22,054 nucleotides of DNA from an uncultured Lactobacillus sp. (GTDB lineage: Bacteria > Bacillota > Bacilli > Lactobacillales > Lactobacillaceae): assembly GCF_902491705.1 (NCBI RefSeq), contig NZ_CABUIW010000036.1, positions 1 through 22,054 of the forward strand. Reading direction: 5' to 3'. Within the stretch, counting starts at the first letter, position 1; every line of letters starts with the position of its first letter. The notes under the pieces are model-generated. The model was not told where the DNA came from. It was given only the letters and a program-made list of their open reading frames with translations, and ran no database searches. This document shows positions 8,437 to 15,955 of the stretch, piece after piece. The position numbers were made by a program, and so were the translations under genes.

Positions 8437-8450
8437 TGTAAGCGATTACA
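8437..8450 (+). promoter_or_regulatory. cre box at the lacS promoter
   Basis: TGTAAGCGATTACA is a full match to the CcpA cre consensus. It lies just downstream of the proposed -10, so CcpA bound here should repress lacS-lacZ when glucose is present. Confidence 0.85.
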
Positions 8451-8479
8451 AGATTTCTAAAATCTTGGGAGGAATGGAA

Positions 8480-10390
8480 ATGAGTAAAATTCACAAGATA
8501 TCGGGAAAGCAGCTGCTTTCCTATGCATCATTCACCTTTGGTAATTTAGGTCACTCGGCCTTTTACGGTGTAATGAGTACATATTTTATTATCTTTATTA
8601 CTAGTGGAATGTTCAGTGGTCTGGACAAAACTGTCGCCGATAGATTGATAGGGCTGATTACTGGATTAATGGTTCTAATAAGAATTATTGAATTAGTTAT
8701 TGATCCAATTATTGGTAATGTTGTTGATAATACTCATACAAGATGGGGTAAATTCAAACCCTGGATTTTGTTAGGGACAGTTGGCAGTACGATTTTATTA
8801 ATGATTTTGTTTACCGGTATTTTCGGTTTAGCAAAGGTTAACTGGATACTTTTCGCAATATTATTTGTAATTTTATATATTAGTTTTGATATTTTTTATT
8901 CATTATCAGATATTTCATATTGGGGCATGGTTCCAGCATTGAGTGAAGACTCAAAGGCCAGAGGTATCTACACTGCATTTGGTGGCTTTGCAGGTACTAT
9001 TGGTTGGAATGGTTTGTCAATCATTGTATTCCCAGTGGTAACTGGTGTTACCTATATGGTAACTGGCAAACACGCTGAAGGTCCTGCTGGTTGGTTTGCT
9101 TTTGCAGCACTTATTTCAGCTTTAGCAATTCTTTCAGCAGTCGTTGTTTGCTTAGGTACACACGAAAAAGAAAATATGATTCGTACTTCAGCTAAGAAGA
9201 AAACTTCTTTGCGTGAAGTATTCGGAGCAATTTTCCATAATGATCAAATTTTATGGCCAGGATTAGCATATCTGATGTACTCATTGGCATATGTAATCAC
9301 TAATGGTGTATTATTCTACATGTATAAATTTGTAATTGGTAAGCCAAATGAATTTTGGATTGTTGGTGTAATTCCAATGATTATGGGCTTTATCCCATTC
9401 TTCCCAATTTTGAACCAATTCATACCAAGAAAATGGTTATTAACTATTGGACAAATTTGTATGACATTGGCATATATAATCTTTATTTTTGGTAGAAGTA
9501 ACGTTGTTTTAATGGATATTGGTATATTCTTGTTTAACTTTAACTTCTTCCAAATTACTACAGTTTTAACATTTACAGATGCGATTGAATATGGACAATT
9601 GAGAACAGGACAAAGAAATGAAGCTGTTATTTTAGCAGTTCGTCCAATGATTGATAAGTTCACAGGTGCGATTTCTAACGCTTTAATTGGTTATGTAGCT
9701 ATTGCGGCTGGTATGACTGGTTCAGCTACGGCAGCCGATATGACTACTCATGATATTCATGTATTTGATACTTTAGCATTGTATATTCCACTTGCTTTAG
9801 CAATTCTCGGAATGGTTATTTTCTTGAGTAAAGTAACTTTAACAGAAAAGAAACATGCTGAAATTGTTGAAGAATTAAAAGATAAGCTTGCTGAAGGTAA
9901 GATTGAAAAAGATGCTTCAGAAAATGCTAGACCAAAAGAAACAAAAATTTACGCTCCAGTTGATGGTGAATTAATGAAGATGTCTTCTGTTATTGATGAA
10001 GATGGCAAGCCTTTCCCAGGTAAAGGTTTCGCAATTAAACCAAGTTCAGGTCAAATTTATGCACCGTTTAATGGTAAGATTAAATTTACCTTTGGTACTA
10101 AGCATGCCTTTGAAATTGTTTCAGATGATGGCTTGCAAGTTGTAGTTCACGTTGGTCTTGGTACAGTTAACTTGCGTGGTGAAGGCTTTGAAACTTATTA
10201 TGATGATGGACAAAGTGTGAAGAAGGGCGACTTATTGCTAGAATTTGATCGTGATTTAGCATTAAAGAATGGCTATAAGGATACAGTTGTTGTCTTCTAC
10301 ACTCAACCAGGTCGAGTAATTAAAACAAGTGAAATTCAACCAAGAACTGTTAAGCATGGCGACGAAGTAGCAGAAGTACAATTTAAGTAG
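8480..10390 (+). CDS. lacS: Lactose/galactoside permease LacS with C-terminal IIA domain
   Basis: LacS imports lactose by proton symport or by exchange for galactose. The 636-residue protein has a GPH-family transporter (about residues 1-465, about 12 membrane segments, with the DPIIGNVVDNTHTRWGKFKPW loop) fused to a cytosolic PTS IIA-glucose-like domain (about 485-636). The IIA domain keeps KHAFEI with His542 and VVVHVGLGTV with His557, the residue phosphorylated by HPr in Streptococcus thermophilus LacS, so PTS control is likely. I chose the ATG at 8480 because GGGAGG (8467-8472) is 7 bases upstream; the earlier ATG at 8474 is too close and the TTG overlaps the Shine-Dalgarno. It lies 10 bases before lacZ and forms an operon with it. 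Confidence 0.95.
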   Translation: MSKIHKISGKQLLSYASFTFGNLGHSAFYGVMSTYFIIFITSGMFSGLDKTVADRLIGLITGLMVLIRIIELVIDPIIGNVVDNTHTRWGKFKPWILLGTVGSTILLMILFTGIFGLAKVNWILFAILFVILYISFDIFYSLSDISYWGMVPALSEDSKARGIYTAFGGFAGTIGWNGLSIIVFPVVTGVTYMVTGKHAEGPAGWFAFAALISALAILSAVVVCLGTHEKENMIRTSAKKKTSLREVFGAIFHNDQILWPGLAYLMYSLAYVITNGVLFYMYKFVIGKPNEFWIVGVIPMIMGFIPFFPILNQFIPRKWLLTIGQICMTLAYIIFIFGRSNVVLMDIGIFLFNFNFFQITTVLTFTDAIEYGQLRTGQRNEAVILAVRPMIDKFTGAISNALIGYVAIAAGMTGSATAADMTTHDIHVFDTLALYIPLALAILGMVIFLSKVTLTEKKHAEIVEELKDKLAEGKIEKDASENARPKETKIYAPVDGELMKMSSVIDEDGKPFPGKGFAIKPSSGQIYAPFNGKIKFTFGTKHAFEIVSDDGLQVVVHVGLGTVNLRGEGFETYYDDGQSVKKGDLLLEFDRDLALKNGYKDTVVVFYTQPGRVIKTSEIQPRTVKHGDEVAEVQFK

Positions 10391-10400
10391 AGGTAGTAAA

Positions 10401-12404
10401 ATGGCACAATTATCACGCTTTTTATATGGCGGAGATTATAATCCAGATCAATGGCCAGAACAAACATGGCCAGAAGACATAAAAGTCTTTAAAAAAGCAG
10501 ATCTTAATTCTGCGACAATTAATATTTTTTCTTGGGGAATTTTAGAACCAAGTGAAGGACACTATGATTTCTCAAAATTAGATAAAATTGTTCAAGAATT
10601 GTCAGATGCAAACTTTGATATCGTGATGGGAACTTCAACTGCAGCAATGCCTGCTTGGATGTTTAAGAAATATCCTGATGTTGCTAGAGTAGATTATCAA
10701 GGAAGACGTCATGTTTTTGGTCAACGTCATAATTTCTGCCCAAGTAGCAAGAATTATCAAAAATTAGCTGGTGATTTAGTAGAAAAATTAGCACAACGTT
10801 ATAGTGACAATCCTCATATTGTAGTTTGGCACGTGAATAATGAATATGGCGGCAACTGTTACTGTGAAAATTGCCAAAATGCCTTTAGAGATTGGCTGAA
10901 GAATAAGTACCATACTTTAGATGCCCTTAACAAAGCTTGGAATATGAATGTGTGGAGCCATACTATCTATGATTGGGATGAGATTGTTGTTCCAAATGAA
11001 TTAGGGGATGCATGGGGTCCAGAAGGTAGTGAAACTATTGTTGCTGGACTTTCAATTGACTACTTGCGCTTCCAATCAGAAAGTTTGCAAAATCTTTTTA
11101 GAATGGAAAAAGCAATTATTAAAAAATATGATCCAGAAACTCCAGTAACGACTAATTTCCATAGCTTACCAAATAAGATGATTGACTACCAGAAGTGGGC
11201 TAAAGATCAAGACATCATCTCTTATGATAGTTATCCAACTTATGATGCACCAAAATATAAGCCAGCATTCTTGTATGACTTAATGAGAAGCTTGAAGCAT
11301 CAACCATTCATGCTGATGGAATCTGCACCTTCACAAGTTAACTGGCAACCATACAGTCCACTTAAGCGTCCTGGTCAAATGGCAGCAACAGAATTGCAAG
11401 CGGTAGCTCATGGTGCAGATACTGTGCAATTCTTCCAATTAAAGCAAGCTGTGGGTGGCTCTGAAAAATTCCATAGTGCAGTAATTTCACATTCACAAAG
11501 AACAGATACCAGAGCATTTCATGAACTTGAAGACTTAGGCAAAAAGTTGAAAAAAGCTGGTCCAACAATTTTAGGTTCCAAAGTTGATGCTAAAGTCGCA
11601 ATTGTCTTTGATTGGAGCAACTTCTGGGCATATGAATATGTTGATGGCATTACCCAAGATCTTAACTATGTTGACTCAATTTTAGATTATTATCGTCAGT
11701 TTTATGAACGTAATATTCCAACCGATATCATCAGCGTAGACGATGACTTCAGTAAATATGATTTAGTTGTAGCTCCAGTGCTTTACATGGTTAAGCCTGG
11801 TCTTGATAAAAAGATTAATGACTATGTAGAAAAAGGCGGCAACTTTGTTACTACCTATATGTCAGGCATGGTTAATGAATCAGATAATGTATATCTTGGC
11901 GGCTATCCTGGACCACTTAAAGATGTTACTGGTATTTGGGTAGAAGAAAGTGATGCAGTAGTTCCTGGACAAAAGATTACTGTTGAGATGGATGGCAAAG
12001 ATTATGACACTAGTTTAATGTGTGATTTAATTCATCCAAATAAGGCTAAAGTTTTAGCAAAATATTCTAGTGAATTTTATGCTGGAACAGCTGCTGTTAC
12101 TGAGAATCAATATGGTAAAGGTAAAGCTTGGTATGTTGGTACCAAATTAAATCATGAAGGTTTAACGCAATTATTTAACCATATTGTTTTACAAGCCAAT
12201 ATTGAATCTTTAGTATGTGATAGCCATAAGCTCGAAGTAACAAAACGCATTACAGCTGATGGCAAAGAACTTTATTTCGTTCTTAATATGAGTAATGAAG
12301 AACGGAAATTGCCAAATAAGTTTACTGGATATGAAGATATTTTAACTGGTGAAAAAGCTAGAACTCTAATGAAAGGGTGGGATGTCCAAGTATTAGCTAA
12401 ATAA
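10401..12404 (+). CDS. lacZ: Family 42 beta-galactosidase
   Basis: This 667-residue GH42 enzyme hydrolyses beta-galactosides in the cytoplasm and is named lacZ in the L. acidophilus locus. The barrel carries NNEYG with the predicted acid/base Glu148 and LMESAPSQ with the nucleophile Glu307. Cys113, Cys153, Cys155 and Cys158 form the four-cysteine zinc cluster of many GH42 enzymes. Trimerisation and C-terminal beta domains follow, so the length is normal. It starts 10 bases after lacS with a weak AGAGG. Together with LacLM it gives the cell two unrelated beta-galactosidases. GH42 enzymes often prefer galacto-oligosaccharides, but the sequence does not show the preference here. Confidence 0.95.
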   Translation: MAQLSRFLYGGDYNPDQWPEQTWPEDIKVFKKADLNSATINIFSWGILEPSEGHYDFSKLDKIVQELSDANFDIVMGTSTAAMPAWMFKKYPDVARVDYQGRRHVFGQRHNFCPSSKNYQKLAGDLVEKLAQRYSDNPHIVVWHVNNEYGGNCYCENCQNAFRDWLKNKYHTLDALNKAWNMNVWSHTIYDWDEIVVPNELGDAWGPEGSETIVAGLSIDYLRFQSESLQNLFRMEKAIIKKYDPETPVTTNFHSLPNKMIDYQKWAKDQDIISYDSYPTYDAPKYKPAFLYDLMRSLKHQPFMLMESAPSQVNWQPYSPLKRPGQMAATELQAVAHGADTVQFFQLKQAVGGSEKFHSAVISHSQRTDTRAFHELEDLGKKLKKAGPTILGSKVDAKVAIVFDWSNFWAYEYVDGITQDLNYVDSILDYYRQFYERNIPTDIISVDDDFSKYDLVVAPVLYMVKPGLDKKINDYVEKGGNFVTTYMSGMVNESDNVYLGGYPGPLKDVTGIWVEESDAVVPGQKITVEMDGKDYDTSLMCDLIHPNKAKVLAKYSSEFYAGTAAVTENQYGKGKAWYVGTKLNHEGLTQLFNHIVLQANIESLVCDSHKLEVTKRITADGKELYFVLNMSNEERKLPNKFTGYEDILTGEKARTLMKGWDVQVLAK

Positions 12405-12444
12405 AATAATGTATTTCTTTCTCTCAAAAATAGATCAAATGAAG

Positions 12445-12476
12445 ATAAGTCAGACACATGGTCTGGCTTATTTTTT
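12445..12476 (+). terminator. lacS-lacZ operon terminator
   Basis: The 11-bp stem ATAAGTCAGAC / GTCTGGCTTAT, with one T/G pair and a 5-base loop, is followed by TTTTTT. It lies 40 bases after the lacZ stop. Confidence 0.9.
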
Positions 12477-12486
12477 GCCACTAATT

Positions 12487-12551
12487 TGAAATAACTTGTA
12501 ATAAAGTTGTATTTCATATAAATTGAAAAATACTATTTTGCAGTATATACT
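12487..12551 (+). promoter_or_regulatory. Promoter and dyads upstream of the toxin-antitoxin pair
   Basis: TTGAAA (12523-12528) and TATACT (12546-12551) are separated by 17 bases, a good sigma-70-type promoter 44 bases before the antitoxin. An inverted pair ATACT...AGTAT sits in the spacer. A larger imperfect dyad (TGAAATAACTT / AAGTTGTATTTCA, 12487-12516) lies just upstream. Type II antitoxins usually repress their own promoters, so these are candidate operators. Confidence 0.6.
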
Positions 12552-12594
12552 TGTACTTACCTAATGATGATTTTAATGAAATCGGGTGAATATT

Positions 12595-12879
12595 ATGCTT
12601 AAAAATAAAGAAAAAATTCTAGGCAAATATAAGATTAGAAAAACAGGAAATGCTAATTCTGTCACCATTCCAATTGATTCTGGTTTTAAGATCGGTGATA
12701 ATGTTTTGGTGATTTTAAAAGAAAATGGTGATCTAGAAATTCAGAAAGAAAAGAAGAATTTTTGGGATGAAATAACACCGTTAACAGCTAAAGAAAAAGA
12801 AGAAGATATTGAAGATTTAGAATATAACCCCGTAGAGCAAGAACCAATAGGTAAGGAAAGAATTGATGACGAGAGTTAA
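12595..12879 (+). CDS. mazE: MazE-like antitoxin (AbrB/SpoVT fold)
   Basis: The predicted antitoxin has 94 residues. The N-terminal half (about 10-50; KYKIRKTGNANSVTIP, then KIGDNVLVILKENGDLEI) fits an AbrB/SpoVT DNA-binding swapped-hairpin domain. The acidic C-terminal half (EEDIEDLEYNPVEQEP) suits a flexible toxin-neutralising tail. I chose the ATG at 12595 over the GTG at 12586 because GGGTGA lies just ahead of it. It overlaps the toxin gene by 14 bases, the usual sign of a co-translated toxin-antitoxin pair. The family call comes from residue pattern and neighbour, not from a search. Confidence 0.8.
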   Translation: MLKNKEKILGKYKIRKTGNANSVTIPIDSGFKIGDNVLVILKENGDLEIQKEKKNFWDEITPLTAKEKEEDIEDLEYNPVEQEPIGKERIDDES

Positions 12880-13234
12880 TTATCCCAAACAAGGCGACTT
12901 AGTTTTTATGGATGCTGAGCCACATTCTGGTCATGAAATTGGAGGTCATGATCCTAAAAAGAAAAATATAAGACGGCCTTTCTTAATTATGAGCCAAGCT
13001 TCGTTTAATCAAAAGACTGGAATGTGCTATGCAATGGCAATTACATCTAAGCATAGAGCAAGAAATACTAGATTAGAAATATTAGATTTTGCATCAAAAA
13101 TACATGGTGATTTGTTGTTATATCAAGTTCCAGAATATGACTTTATTAGCAGAAATTGTGAAATAGTTGGTCATATAAAAGATGAAGCTTTATTTAATGA
13201 AGCTAAAGAAGTATTTTTACAAATCTTTCAATAG
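12866..13234 (+). CDS. mazF: MazF/PemK-family endoribonuclease toxin
   Basis: MazF toxins cleave mRNA at short specific sequences and arrest growth when the antitoxin is lost. The 122 residues show the family opening GDLVFMDAEPHSGHE, the RRPFLIMS strand and the GDLLLYQVPEYDF region, which corresponds to the conserved substrate-binding strand. The ATG at 12866 is preferred to the TTG directly before it because AAGGAA lies 7 bases upstream. The length is normal and there are no breaks, so an active toxin is plausible. No clear terminator follows; a hairpin at 13307-13330 lacks a T run. Confidence 0.9.
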   Translation: MTRVNYPKQGDLVFMDAEPHSGHEIGGHDPKKKNIRRPFLIMSQASFNQKTGMCYAMAITSKHRARNTRLEILDFASKIHGDLLLYQVPEYDFISRNCEIVGHIKDEALFNEAKEVFLQIFQ

Positions 13235-13407
13235 CTTATTCATAATAAAAATATTCTGAAGTCAGATTTGTTCTAAGATAACGGTCTTTTTGCAACTGAT
13301 TTGAAAATAGTGTGGCATAAGTCACGCTATAGAAAATATTGACCATTTTTTAGTAAATGAATTCTTGTCATAATACTTATAGTTAAGAGATGACAAGGAG
13401 AAAAATT

Positions 13408-13827
13408 ATGAATGTACAAGAATTATCAGATCGTTTAGAACTTAAAGAATTAGTTGATAAATTTTCAAACTATGCCGACACTAAAGAAAATGACAAGCAA
13501 GTAGCACTTTTCACTAAAGATGCAGTGATTGAAATTGAATTGGGTGGCAAGATTGTCTTTACTTTGCATGGTAGGGATGAAATCAAGAAGACTTTCTCAA
13601 ACTCAATGGAGGATAACAAAATTGTGTTCCATATGAATGGCCAACAAACAGTTGAAATTGACGGAGATAAAGCTAAAGGAATTGCTTATTCTTATGTAAC
13701 TGTTGGTAAAGATGAAAAGCATTTGCAACATGAAGGTGTTCGTTATCATGATGAATTTCAAAAGATTGATGGCAAGTGGTATATATCTCATCGCCGCTCA
13801 GAATTCATGTGGCAAGAAGAAGCGTAA
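13408..13827 (+). CDS. SnoaL-like / NTF2-fold protein
   Basis: The 139-residue protein has the SnoaL-like (NTF2 cone) pattern. An N-terminal helix LSDRLELKELVDKFSNYADTK leads into LFTKDAVIEIELGGK, HGRDEIKKTF and strand pairs HMNGQQTVEIDGDKAKGIAYSYVT and DEFQKIDGKWYISHRRSEF. Members include small isomerases, dehydratase-like enzymes and ligand binders; the reaction cannot be told here. I chose the ATG at 13408 because AAGGAG (13395-13400) is 7 bases upstream; the ATG at 13390 lies upstream of that site. A possible extended -10 (TGT-CATAAT, 13366-13374) precedes it. It is a single-gene unit ending at a strong terminator. Confidence 0.75.
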   Translation: MNVQELSDRLELKELVDKFSNYADTKENDKQVALFTKDAVIEIELGGKIVFTLHGRDEIKKTFSNSMEDNKIVFHMNGQQTVEIDGDKAKGIAYSYVTVGKDEKHLQHEGVRYHDEFQKIDGKWYISHRRSEFMWQEEA

Positions 13828-13830
13828 TAG

Positions 13831-13875
13831 AAATAGCCAAGATGCAGAATAGACTGTATCTTGGCTATTTTTATC
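13831..13875 (+). terminator. Terminator of the SnoaL-like gene (repeat family copy 1)
   Basis: The perfect 13-bp stem AAATAGCCAAGAT / ATCTTGGCTATTT is followed by further Ts. Its sequence (AGCCAAGATGCA..., TCTTGGCTATTTTT) recurs at 14580 and 21028. Confidence 0.9.
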
Positions 13876-13912
13876 TCTAGTGTTTTAAATTAGTCTTCGC
13901 TATAGCTTTAAT

Positions 13913-14012
13913 AAAATGAAATATACTTCATTTTACTAGAAAAATGTGCTAAAAATGAAGTATAATTCATTTTGAAGAAAATATTAGTTAAAAATGAAGT
14001 ATAATTCAAAAA
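13913..14012. repeat. Tandem palindromic array, 39-bp period, three boxes
   Basis: Three boxes of the form AAAATGAA-N6-TTCATTTT start at 13913, 13952 and 13991, exactly 39 bases apart. The centre is ATATAC in the first box and GTATAA in the others. The third box keeps the TTCA but loses the final arm where it runs into the ATPase pseudogene start at 14012. The linkers are not conserved. Even spacing and dyad symmetry suggest binding sites for a dimeric protein, perhaps autoregulatory for the adjacent ATPase gene. GTATAAT within the boxes could also serve as a -10. Confidence 0.75.
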
Positions 14013-14541
14013 TGATTAAAAGAGAATATTATTTAAACCAACTAAAATTGCTAATACCTTAATTAGTAATCAAATAAAAACAAATGTTCATACAGTTCAG
14101 AAATACATTGATTTATTGCAGGATGCTTTTCTGTTTTATCAAACTAAGCAATATGATTTACGTGGTAAAAAATATCTATCTAATAATGGTAAATATTTCA
14201 TTGTTGATACTGGTTTGCGTAGACAAGCTGTTGGTAGACGGGCAGGTAATTATGGTAATCAATTAGAAAATATTGTTTATTTAGAATTGCTTCGTAGAGG
14301 CTACCGTGTTGATATAGGACGTTTAGATGATGTTGAAATTGACTTTATAGCACGTAAAGTTGATGAGGAAGAATATATTCAAGTAACTAGACAGATTCCT
14401 GAAAATACGCATGAGACTGACAATCTTTTGAAATTAAGAACTGGATTTAAAAGAATTGTGATTACTGAAGAAATTCCTGAGAATAAGAGTATTGATGGCA
14501 TACCAATTATTAATATAGTAGATTGGCTCTTAGATAGGTAG
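14012..14541 (+). pseudogene. DUF4143 AAA+ ATPase, core deleted and frameshifted
   Basis: The start ATG opens MIKREYYLNQLK, the typical beginning of DUF4143-type ATPases, but this frame stops at 14060. From about 14044 another frame encodes KIANTLISNQIKTNVHTVQK and runs to 14541. It gives the family's C-terminal part: a winged-helix-like segment, KYFIVDTGLRR, GNQLENIVYLELLRRGYRV and EIDFIARK...YIQV, a nuclease-like fold. Intact members are about 400 residues. Roughly 12 N-terminal and 165 C-terminal residues remain, so the whole P-loop ATPase core (Walker A and B) is missing. The junction lies near 14044-14050 in an A-rich stretch and is out of frame, so this is an internal deletion. Function is surely lost unless the C-terminal piece is made alone. 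Confidence 0.85.
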
Positions 14542-14579
14542 GAGAAATTTAGTAATATTCATAATGAGTAAAAATAAAC

Positions 14580-14617
14580 AGTCAAGATGTAACATGAGTT
14601 ACGTCTTGGCTATTTTT
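14580..14617 (+). terminator. Terminator after the ATPase pseudogene (repeat family copy 2)
   Basis: A 14-bp stem (14580-14593 with 14598-14611, two G/T pairs) closes a four-base loop and is followed by TTTTTG. The stem contains GTCAAGATGTAAC and GTCTTGGC and is related to the terminators at 13831 and 21028. Confidence 0.9.
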
Positions 14618-14785
14618 GTTGCATTAGTTTATATTGATGTCTAAAAACTACAATTTAGGCACTAATTTGTAACTTATAAGTTACAAAAAATGGAAAAAAT
14701 GCTTTGTATAAGTTGCAAAAAATAATCAGAAATGTCTTGTATAAGTTGCAAAAAATAATCAGAAATGTCTTGTATAAGATGCAAT
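14604..14785. repeat. Duplicated module with 33-bp-period palindromic array (copy A)
   Basis: From the terminator's right arm to about 14735, this region matches 21053-21180 at roughly 85% by eye. It holds a perfect 18-bp palindrome TGTAACTTATAAGTTACA (14668-14685). TATAAG repeats follow at 14707, 14740 and 14773, spaced 32, 33 and 33 bases from the palindrome's own TATAAG at 14675. Units 2 and 3 are identical over 33 bases (GTATAAGTTGCAAAAAATAA...), and the fourth is degraded (TATAAGATGCA). It has the same build as the 39-bp array but a different box sequence. No gene follows it. Confidence 0.8.
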
Positions 14786-14900
14786 TGTTGGCAGTGATAA
14801 CTTTAATGATATTTCGATGATCATATTGTTAAAATCAGAATGCTATTAAAGATATAGAATCGAAGCGTGACTATATTACTGAAACAACAACCAATAATAA
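14786..14900. other. Non-coding remnant between array A and the IS-like end
   Basis: I find no gene here. A short open stretch on the plus strand (AIKDIESKRDYITETTTNNK) has no start signal and no recognisable family. It may be a relic of a gene once joined to array A. Confidence 0.4.
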
Positions 14901-14937
14901 AAGCCGTAAAAGTGTCCAACTTTTACAGCTTATTTCA
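14891..14937 (-). terminator. IS3-end-like hairpin, probable terminator of the AraC-type gene
   Basis: The arms at 14901-14913 and 14919-14931 pair with one mismatch around loop GTCCA. On the minus strand they are followed by TTTTATTATT, which suits termination of the AraC-type gene ending at 14988. Read on the minus strand from 14937, the sequence TGAAATAAGC...AAAAGTTGGACACTTTT resembles the IS3-type end at 31-66, with the same loop register but different paired bases. It may be an old IS end now serving as a terminator. No transposase is nearby. Confidence 0.65.
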
Positions 14938-14987
14938 AATCATTGTTTTTTTGATTCATGGGAAAATAAGTTATTTTAAAGATATTT

Positions 14988-15923
14988 TTACAAGAGATTT
15001 AAATTATCATTTTGAAGCTTTCTAATTTCGTTAGGTGTACAACCATATTTTTGCTTAAATCCATTATAAAAAGAAGTTTTATTAGTAAAACCTGCTCTTC
15101 GATAAATTTCATCTATTGAGAGATTTGTAAACAATAGATCATGGTAAATAACAGTAAGACGTTTATCTAAAAGAACTTCGTGAAAGGATCGACCTATGTC
15201 TTGCTTAAAAATAGTACCTAAATATGAAGAATTGTAATTTAATTCCTGACCCAATTTCTTTAATGAGATATTTGAGTAATTCTCAGCTATTTTACTAAAT
15301 ATTTGTTGGGATAAACCTTCTAATTGTTTATGATTTTGAGCGTGATTTCGGATAGCCCTACGAAATTGGCGATTAAGAATTTGTAGTAAAGATTCAATAT
15401 TAGCGTGGCTATAACGATCTTGATAGTAATATTCTTCGATAATCATCTCTATAGTATTATGAATTCTTTGATTATAATCTTGACTCTTAAATAATAGATA
15501 AGCAGTATTTTCTATCCCCGAAAAAACATCCAATATATCCTTATGGATACTTATATTAATCATTATATCGTCAGCATCAGATGCTAATACTTGGTGTGAA
15601 GTTCCAATGTTAATTATTAGTACATCTCCCTTTTTCAAAGTAATAATTTGACCATTAATTTTTTGAATGATAGTTCCAGAGAGCACGTAATTTATTACAT
15701 AAAATGTATGCATGTGAGTAGGGTACGTTGCGAATCGAGGATGCTTAACTACATAAATGATATTTTCATCAAAAAATTTATCTGTTAAGACACGCACTTT
15801 TTTAGTAATATTTTTGCTCACTAATGTTTTATCAGAAATATTTCTATGAAATAAGTGATCTTTAAGTTGCTTCTCTTCTGTAGTTGTGAGCTTTTGAAAC
15901 TTTTTAAGTAAATCTTTGTCCAT
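14988..15923 (-). CDS. AraC-family transcriptional regulator
   Basis: The 311 residues include a cupin-like sensor domain (about 45-140; PTHMHTFYVINYVLSG with His70/His72, then KKGDVLIINIGTSHQV with His110). Two C-terminal AraC helix-turn-helices follow (about 220-240, SLKKLGQELNYNSSYLGTIF; about 268-290, SIDEIYRRAGFTNKTSFYNGF). Such proteins usually activate a neighbouring carbohydrate or aromatic-compound operon when ligand binds the cupin. It is divergent from the MFS-esterase-hydrolase-kinase operon and is the obvious local regulator. The Shine-Dalgarno is weak and distant, and an in-frame stop directly precedes the ATG, which fixes the longest start. Confidence 0.9.
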   Translation of the reverse strand: MDKDLLKKFQKLTTTEEKQLKDHLFHRNISDKTLVSKNITKKVRVLTDKFFDENIIYVVKHPRFATYPTHMHTFYVINYVLSGTIIQKINGQIITLKKGDVLIINIGTSHQVLASDADDIMINISIHKDILDVFSGIENTAYLLFKSQDYNQRIHNTIEMIIEEYYYQDRYSHANIESLLQILNRQFRRAIRNHAQNHKQLEGLSQQIFSKIAENYSNISLKKLGQELNYNSSYLGTIFKQDIGRSFHEVLLDKRLTVIYHDLLFTNLSIDEIYRRAGFTNKTSFYNGFKQKYGCTPNEIRKLQNDNLNLL

Positions 15924-15955
15924 TTAAATCTAGAATTTTGATACCTTTCTCTTGA

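Noticed and set aside
9316..9663. Long minus-strand open frame inside lacS
   Set aside because: It lies antisense to a well-supported transporter gene, has no ribosome binding site and shows no family pattern.
13307..13330. Hairpin after the toxin gene as a terminator
   Set aside because: The 8-bp stem includes a G/T pair and no T run follows on either strand.
14668..14785. Possible CRISPR array
   Set aside because: The units are 33 bp long and repeat almost whole, without unique spacers; the core is a short AT palindrome and no cas gene is near.
14786..14900. Short open stretch as a small protein gene
   Set aside because: No start codon with a Shine-Dalgarno and no recognisable motif; it runs into the IS-like hairpin.
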